Assembly: GCF_900537995.1 (NCBI RefSeq)
Contig: NZ_LR027880.1
Span: 4,195,501 to 4,259,500 of the forward strand
Origin: Roseburia intestinalis L1-82
GTDB taxonomy: Bacteria > Bacillota > Clostridia > Lachnospirales > Lachnospiraceae
Direction of reading: 5' to 3'
Length of the DNA stretch: 64,000 bases
Shown: positions 19,956 through 28,346 of the stretch, piece after piece
How the letters are laid out: each line of letters opens with the position of its first letter
How positions within the stretch are numbered: position 1 is the stretch's first letter
The notes under the pieces: generated by a model
The model's input: only the letters and a program-made list of their open reading frames with translations
What the model was told of the DNA's origin: nothing
The model's database searches: none
Program-made: the position numbers and the translations under genes

Positions 19956-20765
19956 TTAACCCCTCGCTAATTTTGTACGGATCTTTGATGAGATAACTTC
20001 AATAATTAAGATCAGTACGATCAGTCCGGCAAGAATTGCTCCTACCTGATTCCATTTGTATGCACTCATCGCAAAGATAAGCGGTGCACCGATACCACCG
20101 GCACCAACCAGACCAAGTACAGTCGCATCTCTTAAGTTCATGTCAAAACGATAGATCAAAGTAGACATAAAATCCGGGAACAACTGGGATAAGATACCGT
20201 AACGGATCTTCTGGAACATCGTACATCCTGCTGCATCTAAGGATTCCAGGATCTTAGTATCCAGATCCTCAATGCTCTCGATAAACATTTTACTGATCAT
20301 ACCGATCGAACAAAGTGACATGGTAAGCAGTCCGGCGAATGGTCCAGGTCCTGTCACACGGATAAACATAAGTCCGTATACAAATGCCGGAATCGTACGG
20401 ATTGCCATGATAAATACACGGAAGATCAGTGCAACCGGCTTCGGCATCAGATTTGCTGCCGCAAGGAAAGAAAGCGGGATTGATAATACAGCACCAACGA
20501 TCGTTCCTAAGAATGCGATACACATTGTTTCCAGTAACAGATATGCCACTCCGGATGTAGAAAGGTCAAACAATAATCCGGTGTCTGGATGGAAAATACC
20601 ACTGATGATCTTTCCTGCGACGGAAAGTCCGCTTCCGTTTGATCCGGTGGACTGAACCGTAGAAAGTGACCATGCAAGAAGCGCTGCAACAATCAAAGCC
20701 ACAATGATCTTTGCGTACCAGGTCTTTGGTTCCTGCTCGTACATTTTTTTGATTGATTCATTCAT
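19956..20765 (-). CDS. phnE: PhnE-type ABC transporter permease (second)
   Basis: 269 residues with about six hydrophobic segments. The membrane-permease loop ESLDAAGCTMFQKIRYGILSQ near residue 190 carries the EAA-like motif that contacts the ATPase, and VLGLVGAGGIGAPLIFAMSAY near the end is typical of PhnE. It pairs with the permease just upstream (gap 14 bases) to form the channel of a phosphonate/phosphite/phosphate-ester importer. Two consecutive phnE genes are common in Firmicutes. The symbol follows the family; the real substrate is not shown. Confidence 0.9.
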   Translation of the reverse strand: MNESIKKMYEQEPKTWYAKIIVALIVAALLAWSLSTVQSTGSNGSGLSVAGKIISGIFHPDTGLLFDLSTSGVAYLLLETMCIAFLGTIVGAVLSIPLSFLAAANLMPKPVALIFRVFIMAIRTIPAFVYGLMFIRVTGPGPFAGLLTMSLCSIGMISKMFIESIEDLDTKILESLDAAGCTMFQKIRYGILSQLFPDFMSTLIYRFDMNLRDATVLGLVGAGGIGAPLIFAMSAYKWNQVGAILAGLIVLILIIEVISSKIRTKLARG

Positions 20766-20779
20766 TTTGCCGGTTCCTC

Positions 20780-21601
20780 CTACGTTAATTTCTTTCTGAT
20801 ATAATGGCTGATTGCTTCAATAATAAGAACTGTACCAAACAGAACGATCAGGATCATTCCAACACTGTCATACTCACGCCAGCCGATCTTTTCATTTAAG
20901 ATCAGACCGAGTCCGCCGGCTCCAACGTAACCTAAGATCGCTGCATAGCGGACATTTCCCTCAAAGCAGAATAAACAGACTGACATATATGCCGGCAGTA
21001 CCTGCGGCATGATCGCAGAAATAAAGGAGTACGCCTTTCCTGCACCCATGGCTTCCATTGCCTCATAAGCTCCCATGTCGACCGTCTCGATCATCTCGTA
21101 TAACTGTTTTCCGACATAAGCAAAAGTAAATACTGCGATTGCAAAGGTACCTGCCATGGTGCCAAGTCCCCAGATATAGGTTGCGATCAGGGCTGCAACC
21201 AGCGTCGGAATCGTACGCACGATACTTAAAAATACGCGGACCACACCGATCACAACTTTATTTTTAATCAGGTTGCTGGATGCTAAAATCGCAAAAGGAA
21301 TCGCAAGCACTCCACCCACAAAAGAGCCGAGCAGAGACATTTTGATCGTATCAAAAAGTGGTCCCCAGATACTTGAGATGTAACCGACTTTCGGCGGGAA
21401 CATCTGCGCTAAAATGTCAAAGAAAAACCGTATTCTCGTCACAAGTGTTGTCATGGAAAAACCTGTAACTTTCACAGAGATCCATGTTGCGATCACGATC
21501 AGAATAATGATGAGCGGCGCGCGGGAACATTTTTCTTCCACAACTTTGCCGTTTGCAAGCACAAGTTTTTTCGGTTTAAATATTTTATCGTACAATCCCA
21601 T
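20780..21601 (-). CDS. phnE: PhnE-type ABC transporter permease (first)
   Basis: 273 residues. The short cytoplasmic N-terminus YDKIFKPKKLVLANGKVVEEK precedes about six membrane segments. The EAA-like loop reads YEAMEAMGAGKAYSFISAIM, and the family C-terminal signature AAILGYVGAGGLGLILNEKIG is present. The ATG overlaps the stop of phnC by one base (TAATG), so the two are translationally coupled. Partner of the permease at 19956-20765. Confidence 0.9.
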   Translation of the reverse strand: MGLYDKIFKPKKLVLANGKVVEEKCSRAPLIIILIVIATWISVKVTGFSMTTLVTRIRFFFDILAQMFPPKVGYISSIWGPLFDTIKMSLLGSFVGGVLAIPFAILASSNLIKNKVVIGVVRVFLSIVRTIPTLVAALIATYIWGLGTMAGTFAIAVFTFAYVGKQLYEMIETVDMGAYEAMEAMGAGKAYSFISAIMPQVLPAYMSVCLFCFEGNVRYAAILGYVGAGGLGLILNEKIGWREYDSVGMILIVLFGTVLIIEAISHYIRKKLT

Positions 21602-22362
21602 TACGCTTCCTCCGTTTTCTCCGGAATCTTTCCTTCGTAAATTGTGTTTAACACGTCCTGTGTCACATTCTCGGAAGGTCCGTCATAGACGATCTTTCCG
21701 GCACGGATTCCGATGATGCGGTCTGCATATTCGAGTGCTAATTCCACATGATGGATGTTGATCAGGATCGAAATATTCATATCCTGATTGATCTTTCTGA
21801 AATCACTCATAACCTGTTTTGCCGTTACCGGATCAAGTGCTGCAACCGGCTCATCTGCTAAGATAATCTCCGGATTCTGCGCAAGTGTACGTGCTAAGGC
21901 AACACGCTGCTGCTGACCACCGGAAAGCTGGTCTGCACGGATATATGCTTTATCCAGAATACCGACTTTATCCAGGCTCTCAAGTGCCTGCATTTTGTCT
22001 TCTTTTTTAAACACACCAAGCAGAACTCTCCAGAAAGGCATTTCCGGCACTTTTGCCATCAATACGTTACGGATTACTGTTGTTCGTGTGACAAGATTGA
22101 ATGACTGGAAGATCATTCCGATCTTTCTGCGGAAAGTACGAAGCTCTTTTCCTTTTAAGTTTTTAACCTCTAATCCATCCACCGTCAGAGTTCCTGATGT
22201 GATGTCATGCATACGGTTGATCGTCCGCAGTAACGTGGACTTTCCTGCACCGGAAAGACCGATGATCGCTACAAATTCACCCTGTTCGATCTTTAAATTG
22301 ACATTATCCAGTCCCACTACCCCGTTCGGATATACCTTCGATACGTCCTTAAACTCGATCAT
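21601..22362 (-). CDS. phnC: PhnC-type ABC transporter ATPase
   Basis: 253 residues with all ABC motifs: Walker A GLSGAGKSTLLRTINRM (about 37-53), Q-loop FQSFNLV, signature LSGGQQQRVALARTLAQNP, Walker B EIILADEPVAALDP and the switch His in INIHHVELAL. The sequence IGMIFQSFNLVTRTTVIRNV is close to PhnC proteins. It powers import by the two PhnE permeases. A strong stem-loop at 22437-22474 separates it from phnD, which may lower its expression relative to the binding protein. Confidence 0.92.
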   Translation of the reverse strand: MIEFKDVSKVYPNGVVGLDNVNLKIEQGEFVAIIGLSGAGKSTLLRTINRMHDITSGTLTVDGLEVKNLKGKELRTFRRKIGMIFQSFNLVTRTTVIRNVLMAKVPEMPFWRVLLGVFKKEDKMQALESLDKVGILDKAYIRADQLSGGQQQRVALARTLAQNPEIILADEPVAALDPVTAKQVMSDFRKINQDMNISILINIHHVELALEYADRIIGIRAGKIVYDGPSENVTQDVLNTIYEGKIPEKTEEA

Positions 22363-22436
22363 AAATTTAAACCAAACCTTTCTTTTACCTGCTGTTTTTA
22401 TGGTGTGTGTTTTTTATAGGTGTATACTCATTGAAA

Positions 22437-22474
22437 GGCTGCCGCAAAGCCGGTTTCCCGGCTCTGCAGCAGCC
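22437..22474 (-). terminator. Intercistronic stem-loop between phnD and phnC (attenuator or mRNA-stabilising hairpin)
   Basis: On the minus strand GGCTGCTGCAGAGCCGG pairs along its full 17-base length with CCGGCTTTGCGGCAGCC around a GAAA tetraloop. Only TTTC follows rather than a long T-run, so termination should be partial. The position between the binding-protein gene and the ATPase gene is typical for setting a high ratio of binding protein to transporter. Confidence 0.6.
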
Positions 22475-22549
22475 CTCCTGCTGCCCGTCATACTGCCTGT
22501 TATTATTTCGTTGTTACTGTCCACTCCCTGTCAGACGTTCCAGTAACGA

Positions 22550-23662
22550 TTAGTTTGCTGCACTTAATTCCTGGATCAGTTTCTGTGCTTCTCTCTCTTT
22601 ATCATAATCAGAAGACTGTGCCGGCTCATATCCGTTGTGGCTGTAGATAGAGATAACTGCCTTACCTTCCTCTGTGTTACCGATATTGATGAGTGCTGTC
22701 TGGATTGCTGATTTTAAGCCGTCATCCATGATCGGAGATGTCTTGCTGACACAGACTGTATCATTGTAGATCGGATCTGTTACACCGATAACATTTGTCT
22801 CTTCCCAGATAGATTTTGTACGACCAAATTCACTTGTCCAGCTTTCTTCATAGTCACGTCTTGCATCTGCATAAGTTACAAGTACGTCGATCTGTCCGGA
22901 AGCAAGTCTTGCAAATGCACTTGCGTAGGAATCAGACTGTACTGCAGAAGAAAGATCTGTAATACCTTTCTGGTATCTGTCCTGTAACCATAAAGCCGGG
23001 TAAATGTAACCTGCCGGTGAGGAGGAGGACATAACGCTCCAGTTTGCGCCGTTTAAATCATCCCAGGTAAGTTCTTCGCCGGAGTTAACTTTATCAGCAA
23101 GTTCCTGTCCTTTGTCAGAAGGACCTGCGATGAATAATGCACGGTAAGAAACTGCCTGTTTGTCAGTACCTTCTGTAGGCTGTCCGTCATTCCAGTCTGC
23201 AGGGTTGTCCGAATCTTTATTTAAACCATCTCTGGTTGCTGTTAAGATCACATCTGCTCCATCATCATAAAGTACATAGGTACCACCCGGAATAAATCCA
23301 ACATCAGCAGTTCCTGCTGCAAGTGCCTCACCTACTGCCTCAAAAGTTGTACCAACGGTAATCTTTACTTCTCCGATATCATATCCTAAGCCTGCTAACT
23401 CTGTCTGCATTAAATTTGCAAGCGGCTCTGTTGCAGTTACGATCTCATCCGGATCTCTGGATGGAACGAAATATACGTTTAACGTATCGATCTTTACGTT
23501 ATCAGCAGAAGCTGTCACGTCAGAACTTTCTGTTGCAGCTGCCGTATTATTTGTCGTATTGTTGTCTGCTGCGCTGCTGTTGTTTGATGTGCTGTTTCCA
23601 CATCCTGCAAATGTACCCATGCATAATGCTGCTGCAAGTAACATAGCAATTTTTTTCTTCAT
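22550..23662 (-). CDS. phnD: PhnD-type substrate-binding lipoprotein
   Basis: 370 residues from the ATG at 23662 (AGGAG 11 bases upstream). The signal peptide MKKKIAMLLAAALCMGTFAGC ends in a lipobox with the lipidated Cys near residue 21, then an Asn/Ser/Thr-rich linker. The mature part matches phosphate/phosphite/phosphonate-binding proteins: LNVYFVPSRDPDEIVTATEP near the start, then GTTFEAVGEALAAGTADVGFIPGGTY, SYASAFARLASGQIDVLVTYADARR and IGVTDPIYNDTVCVSK. It should bind the ligand outside the membrane. The conserved residues do not tell phosphonate from phosphite or phosphoester. Confidence 0.9.
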   Translation of the reverse strand: MKKKIAMLLAAALCMGTFAGCGNSTSNNSSAADNNTTNNTAAATESSDVTASADNVKIDTLNVYFVPSRDPDEIVTATEPLANLMQTELAGLGYDIGEVKITVGTTFEAVGEALAAGTADVGFIPGGTYVLYDDGADVILTATRDGLNKDSDNPADWNDGQPTEGTDKQAVSYRALFIAGPSDKGQELADKVNSGEELTWDDLNGANWSVMSSSSPAGYIYPALWLQDRYQKGITDLSSAVQSDSYASAFARLASGQIDVLVTYADARRDYEESWTSEFGRTKSIWEETNVIGVTDPIYNDTVCVSKTSPIMDDGLKSAIQTALINIGNTEEGKAVISIYSHNGYEPAQSSDYDKEREAQKLIQELSAAN

Positions 23663-23754
23663 AATGAAATGTTCTCCTCTCTCTCCTGCATCCATTCCCA
23701 TGCAGGCGTGCACACTTTTGTTGTTGCTCTTTTCATGAATTGTCCAGCCAATGA

Positions 23755-24729
23755 TCAGGCACTGTCTCCAAGTTCAAGCTTTGTTGGCAGATATACCTTC
23801 ATCGTATCTTTCCTGCCATCTAAGATCCGCTCCAAAAGAAGCTTTATGGCAGTCGTCCATACGATATCCGGCAGCATGCGAAGACTTGTATACGTCGGGT
23901 ATTTTGTCGACAGCGTCTCAATATCGCGGTAAACTACAACCGCAACATCTTTGGGGATCCGGAATTTTAACTCTTTGATCGCCTCTAATGCCCCTTCTGC
24001 GACCTCATCGTTTCCTAAAATAAGAACTTCCGGCACATCCTTCGTCAAAAGCATTTCCTTTGTGAGTGTATACCCATTTTCATGACTGATCTCTCCAACC
24101 TTAAAATAGTCTTCCCGATAACGGTCTTTTTTTTGCAGGATCTGCTTTAATCCATTCAGACGACGCACTCCGATACGCACCATATCATCTTCATAGATAC
24201 CGCCAATATAACCAATGCTGCGATACTCTTTCTCGTCCATCAGATAATGCACCATATCATTTAATCCCTGCTCATAATCCATGATGATCTGATCAAATTC
24301 ATAATCCTTCTTATCTGAATTAACAAACAGAATCTCCGTGCTCAGTGACCGTAAAAAGTCAACTTCCACTTCCGAGAACAAGCCAAATGCAATGATACCG
24401 TCCACCTGTTTTACTTCTCCATAAATCAGACGTAAAAAGGCGATATCTGCTTTCTGCGCAATACTTCCGGATAAGATATCCTCCGATGTAATGCTCACAT
24501 CCGGTCTGTCTCTTCTTACGATATGCCAGTCCGCAACTCCGATGACGATCTGTCTGTCTCGTTTGGCATGACGCATCTTAGGCGGGACATATTTCAACTC
24601 ATGAGCGATTTTAATTATCTGGTTTTTTACCTCAGGTGTCACAGATAATGTCTCATCCTGATTCAACACTCTCGACACCGTTGCCGCCGACACATGTGCC
24701 AGCTTGGCAATCTCTTTGATTGTTGCCAT
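23755..24729 (-). CDS. LacI family transcription regulator
   Basis: 324 residues from the ATG at 24729, where the helix-turn-helix begins at once: MATIKEIAKLAHVSAATVSR followed by VLNQDETLSVTPEVK. The hinge helix is KYVPPKMR. The effector domain has the periplasmic-binding fold, with VDGIIAFGLFSEVEVDF, YIGGIYEDDMVRIGVRRLNG and VLILGNDEVAEGALEAIKEL. No terminator is seen between it and phnD, 92 bases downstream, so it probably heads the phn-type operon. A perfect 20-base palindrome lies 55 bases before its start. The effector may be the imported compound or a purine-like molecule; this is inference. Confidence 0.9.
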   Translation of the reverse strand: MATIKEIAKLAHVSAATVSRVLNQDETLSVTPEVKNQIIKIAHELKYVPPKMRHAKRDRQIVIGVADWHIVRRDRPDVSITSEDILSGSIAQKADIAFLRLIYGEVKQVDGIIAFGLFSEVEVDFLRSLSTEILFVNSDKKDYEFDQIIMDYEQGLNDMVHYLMDEKEYRSIGYIGGIYEDDMVRIGVRRLNGLKQILQKKDRYREDYFKVGEISHENGYTLTKEMLLTKDVPEVLILGNDEVAEGALEAIKELKFRIPKDVAVVVYRDIETLSTKYPTYTSLRMLPDIVWTTAIKLLLERILDGRKDTMKVYLPTKLELGDSA

Positions 24730-24783
24730 ATAATCACGCCTTTCTTCTGCATTATATTTCACGATTTTGCAGATTTCAATAGC

Positions 24784-24803
24784 TTTAGTAAAGTTTTACT
24801 AAA
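24784..24803. promoter_or_regulatory. Perfect palindrome, likely operator of the LacI-type regulator
   Basis: TTTAGTAAA (24784-24792), two bases, TTTACTAAA (24795-24803): a perfect 9+9 inverted repeat with a 2-base spacer. It lies upstream of the regulator start at 24729. Its size and symmetry fit a LacI-family dimer, suggesting autoregulation of the whole operon. Confidence 0.6.
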
Positions 24804-24830
24804 ATTTTACCCAGTTTATACAAAAGAGAG

Positions 24831-24881
24831 AATATTTATCAGGTACGTTAATAAAAATCATTAATTCTGCTGATAAATATT
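24831..24881 (-). terminator. Inverted repeat after surE
   Basis: AATATTTATCAG (24831-24842) pairs perfectly with CTGATAAATATT (24870-24881). On the minus strand a CT-rich stretch follows rather than a clean T-run. It may end the surE transcript or be a regulatory hairpin before lacI. Confidence 0.4.
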
Positions 24882-24919
24882 TTCCCGTTTACTGAAAAAC
24901 AAACCTGTTTTTTCCTTTT

Positions 24920-25633
24920 TTATATGATCATATTTTTGATTGTTCCGATGGATATGTAATTGGAAAGAACTGCTCCCGCATCCGTTCCATCCGCCGCTTC
25001 CGTTTCCGGCAGCCCTGCCGCTGAAAAAATACAGCTTCCGTCCGGTCTGTCCGTTCTCTTGTAGTTATCCCGGTAATACTGGTTCTGATCCGGGATACGA
25101 TCCCACAGGATTCCTTTGTATTCCTCTAAAGTGCATCCCGGGAAATTGACGTTCCAGATCTCATTTTGCGGTAATGTTTTGGAGATCAGTTCTTTTGCAA
25201 CCGGTTCTAAATATGTATTTAAAACCTCACACTCATCTTCCTCCGCAACGGAAAATGCGATCGCCGGGACACCCCAGCAGAGAGCCTCCATCGCCGCTCC
25301 GATCGTACCGGAATATAAGATATCCCGTCCAACGTTATAGCCTGCATTGATCCCGGAAAATACAATATCCGGTTTTTCTGTCATCAGACATCCAAGTGCC
25401 ACTTTCACACAGTCTGCCGGGGTTCCCCCCACACTGTACGCCGTCACACCTGTGGCCGGAAAATCATACGGTTTTACCTCTAAATCGCCACGCACAGTGA
25501 TCCGGTGTGACATGGCACTGCACTGTGCTGCCGGAGCCACCACCCATACTTCGCCAAGTCCTGCTGCCATCTGCACAAGACGCTTTATGCCCGGTGCTTT
25601 AATTCCATCATCGTTTACTACTAAAATCCGCAT
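24920..25633 (-). CDS. surE: 5'/3'-nucleotidase SurE
   Basis: 237 residues, slightly short for the family. The metal-binding N-terminus MRILVVNDDGIKAPGIKRLV is intact, with the DD pair, then VVAPAAQCSAMSHRITVR (serine of the active site), GGTPADCVKVAL and FSGINAGYNVGRDILYSGTIGAAMEA with the conserved Asn. SurE removes phosphate from nucleoside monophosphates in the cytoplasm. It follows the restriction endonuclease gene with a 12-base gap on the same strand, but codon and base use resemble the general chromosome rather than the AT-rich restriction genes. Confidence 0.93.
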   Translation of the reverse strand: MRILVVNDDGIKAPGIKRLVQMAAGLGEVWVVAPAAQCSAMSHRITVRGDLEVKPYDFPATGVTAYSVGGTPADCVKVALGCLMTEKPDIVFSGINAGYNVGRDILYSGTIGAAMEALCWGVPAIAFSVAEEDECEVLNTYLEPVAKELISKTLPQNEIWNVNFPGCTLEEYKGILWDRIPDQNQYYRDNYKRTDRPDGSCIFSAAGLPETEAADGTDAGAVLSNYISIGTIKNMII

Positions 25634-25645
25634 AAATTCTCTCTT

Positions 25646-26638
25646 CTACTTATTTTTTGATATAGTATTTGAATGTGCGTCTAAAAATTTATTTCCATTT
25701 TTATGAATCATATGTGTCGGTTCTTCTGCCACCCATATTTCCGTATCCCATGCAATTGATAAAAATTTTTGTTGGCATTTCTTCATTGTCTGGAATGCCG
25801 TCACAAAAATAATTTCTATATCTTTCGGACAATCTTTACAATATTCCTTAATTTTGGATACACGTTCTATCGTAAGTTCTCCTGTTGACGTATATGCCTC
25901 TATAAAAAGCAGCCATTTCTTTTCTTCCTGGTATAATATCAGATCCGGAAGCATTGCATGTTCCAACACTGTTATGTTCAACTCATTTAAAAACTCAACG
26001 TCTTTGACCAATTCCCGCTTCTTTGTATCACCAATATATAATAATTTTGCACCTGGTACAAATATAGGGACAAACTCTTCTAAGATTGCTGCTTGAAGCT
26101 TATTATGAGCCGATCTTTTCAGATGAAACTGTTCCCCATTATATAACACTGACAGCCCTTTATCTACTTGTCTTATTTGAGAATATTTCTCCTCGTAAGT
26201 CTGATGTGTCTCACAATAATAGCAAAGTTCCTCTTCCCAATTTTCTGTTCCGTACGCTCTTAACAGAGTTGCAAACTCTTTCGTCAAACGATAACTGCTT
26301 TTCTCACTCTGGGATTTAGCACCATTATGTTCCATAACTGCCATACTGCACAAAGGTGAAACAGAATCATCTCTAATTGTCTCACGGGAATTTTCACTAT
26401 AACCACCACGCTTTAAATCTGTTCCACCTTTATTAGGATAATATTCATTCATGAACACAATCATATCATGTGTTCTGGCATAACTTTCCTCTACCTGAGA
26501 CCATTTTGATTTTTCTTTTACACGTGCAACAGCCAGTAAAGTCAGAATAGTCCGTGTATTTTTCAATTTTGAAGGCATCTGCAATACTTCAAGTATTTCG
26601 CGCATTTCATTCATCTTTCTGTAAGGGTATTCTTTCAT
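25646..26638 (-). CDS. Type II restriction endonuclease, BsuBI/PstI family
   Basis: 330 residues. The C-terminal half shows the BsuBI/PstI catalytic region: LLYIGDTKKRELVKDVEFL, LPDLILYQEEKKWLLFIEAY (PD..E-x-hydrophobic nuclease pattern, with Asp and Glu), TSTGELTIERVSKIKEY, FVTAFQTMKKC, IAWDTEIWVAEEPTHMIH and a final NGNKFLD. The N-terminal half should hold DNA-recognition elements. The family cuts CTGCAG. It lies 23 bases after the matching methyltransferase on the same strand. The region is visibly AT-richer than its neighbours, a sign of acquisition. The specificity is inferred from the family, not proven. Confidence 0.9.
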   Translation of the reverse strand: MKEYPYRKMNEMREILEVLQMPSKLKNTRTILTLLAVARVKEKSKWSQVEESYARTHDMIVFMNEYYPNKGGTDLKRGGYSENSRETIRDDSVSPLCSMAVMEHNGAKSQSEKSSYRLTKEFATLLRAYGTENWEEELCYYCETHQTYEEKYSQIRQVDKGLSVLYNGEQFHLKRSAHNKLQAAILEEFVPIFVPGAKLLYIGDTKKRELVKDVEFLNELNITVLEHAMLPDLILYQEEKKWLLFIEAYTSTGELTIERVSKIKEYCKDCPKDIEIIFVTAFQTMKKCQQKFLSIAWDTEIWVAEEPTHMIHKNGNKFLDAHSNTISKNK

Positions 26639-26661
26639 TTAAAGCTCCTTTTTCTTCTGCT

Positions 26662-28188
26662 CTATCCAATACATTGCCTTAAAATTTCATCGCTGGATAA
26701 CATATTATCTCTGGTAAAATAATCACCCTGTTTTTTCCATTCTCTCATTGCAGTTTTTCCTATTTTCTGTAGTACATCCTTTGCCGGAATCGGCATTGTA
26801 TTTAATTCTGCCGAATTTACCTGTGTGCTGCCATTTAACATCCGATAATAACGTTCCCATATATCAGAAGACAATAACGTATAAAACCCATATACCTCAC
26901 AAAGACTAATCCGTTCTCCTACTTTAATTAAATAATTTAAATGATTTTCTGCGGTAAATTGTTTATATGCAAAAGCATCTGCTAAATGCAAGGCTGGCTG
27001 TAGTCTGCGTTTTTCTTCTTTTGCCGTCGCTCTCTTTAAAAAAACTGTATTCTGATTTTCCATCACATTCTTCTTAGATTCATCTTTTACTACAAAATAC
27101 TGTGGTTTCTCTGTCTGAGCAGGAAATACTATTCTTCCTTCTAATACATTACATGAATGAAGCAATGGAATTGTAGACTCTTTTTTCTCCCACGCTATAT
27201 ACTCCTTATTACGAAATTCTACTACCTGTCCCGTTTTAAATCGAAAGCCCGCCTCTTCGACCGTATTAGGCATTTTCTTCATATAGTTTAATACCTTTAA
27301 ATCTTCTTCATCTGATGGAAGTACAAAATAATGCTCTTTTCCTTCTGGCAAACAATTTCCACTCTCTACCTGAATTTCTTTTACTTTGCCTAAATCCTGC
27401 GCATTCTGACTAATCGCAATGATAATATTCCGAGACTGACTTTTCGATTTCTTTCCATAAGTAATCATTGTTTCCTGCAAGATATCATCACTATGTCCCT
27501 CTTTCCCTTTGAATACGCTATTTCGAGATTCAAACAAATGTACACGCTGAATATCCATACTATCCATAAAATAGCTTCTGAAACTTTTAAAATATGTCCC
27601 TGATGTCCAGGATCTTGGCGTAATAAATACAAACTCTCCATTTGTCCTCAGCATTTTAACTGCCATAGCCATAAACAGGAAATACATATTAGGCTGACCA
27701 TGCACTATTTCACTCATACACACGGACTCTGCGGCCTCCTTGCGAATTTTCAAATATGGAGGATTGCTGATCACAATGTCAAATAATCCTTTGCTTTTCT
27801 GCATCTCCCAATATTTCTGATTGTCAACAATAAAATTTTCTTTCTGGGTCTTTATAAATAATTTTACCTGTTTTTGGCTGCAATAACTACTTATTATTTC
27901 TATATTCTTTTTTAACAATGACTGTATATTTTTGTCGTTCTCATATAATACTACAGAAATTTCCCGTGCTGTTCCTCGTGCAATTAAATGCTCTACCACT
28001 GCTGCTGTCAACAGACCATTCCCGGCACCTGGATCGAGTATTTTAACCTTTTCAGATTCCGTTCTTATAAGCGATGCCATATACTCTGCCGTCTGTATCG
28101 GAGTAAAAAACTGACCGTAGCTCTTTCTTTCTTTTTTAGGAAAAGAATTTACATATTCAATTGTATTTTTCATTATCTCTTTCAGCAT
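26662..28188 (-). CDS. Type II adenine-specific DNA methyltransferase, BsuBI/PstI family
   Basis: 508 residues, the usual length for M.BsuBI-type enzymes; GGAGGAG precedes the ATG. The sequence ERKSYGQFFTPIQTAEYMAS opens the domain. Motif I (AdoMet binding) is ILDPGAGNGLLTAAVVEHL near residue 45-65, and catalytic motif IV is NPPYLKIRKEAAE near residue 140. The C-terminal part is the target-recognition region. It should methylate adenine in CTGCAG and protect against the endonuclease downstream. CTGCAG sites occur in this window, for example inside the phnD-phnC hairpin and in the ptsI terminator, so host protection is needed. AT-rich like its partner. Confidence 0.92.
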   Translation of the reverse strand: MLKEIMKNTIEYVNSFPKKERKSYGQFFTPIQTAEYMASLIRTESEKVKILDPGAGNGLLTAAVVEHLIARGTAREISVVLYENDKNIQSLLKKNIEIISSYCSQKQVKLFIKTQKENFIVDNQKYWEMQKSKGLFDIVISNPPYLKIRKEAAESVCMSEIVHGQPNMYFLFMAMAVKMLRTNGEFVFITPRSWTSGTYFKSFRSYFMDSMDIQRVHLFESRNSVFKGKEGHSDDILQETMITYGKKSKSQSRNIIIAISQNAQDLGKVKEIQVESGNCLPEGKEHYFVLPSDEEDLKVLNYMKKMPNTVEEAGFRFKTGQVVEFRNKEYIAWEKKESTIPLLHSCNVLEGRIVFPAQTEKPQYFVVKDESKKNVMENQNTVFLKRATAKEEKRRLQPALHLADAFAYKQFTAENHLNYLIKVGERISLCEVYGFYTLLSSDIWERYYRMLNGSTQVNSAELNTMPIPAKDVLQKIGKTAMREWKKQGDYFTRDNMLSSDEILRQCIG

Positions 28189-28281
28189 ACGATCTCCTCC
28201 ATCTTGTCTTTTTATTATACTTTATACCTCGAAAAAAAGCAATGATTATCGAACATATATTCTGTTTTTCCCAATTATATC

Positions 28282-28330
28282 AAAAAAATCCCTACATTGT
28301 CTGTAAATACAACAGACTTTGTAAGGATTT
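28282..28330 (-). terminator. Terminator after the VanW-domain gene
   Basis: Minus-strand arms AAATCC-TACA-GTCTGT and ACAGAC-TGTA-GGATTT form an interrupted stem, followed by seven T. It lies just past the stop at 28347. Confidence 0.7.
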
Positions 28331-28346
28331 AATTTGCTTGTGTCCT

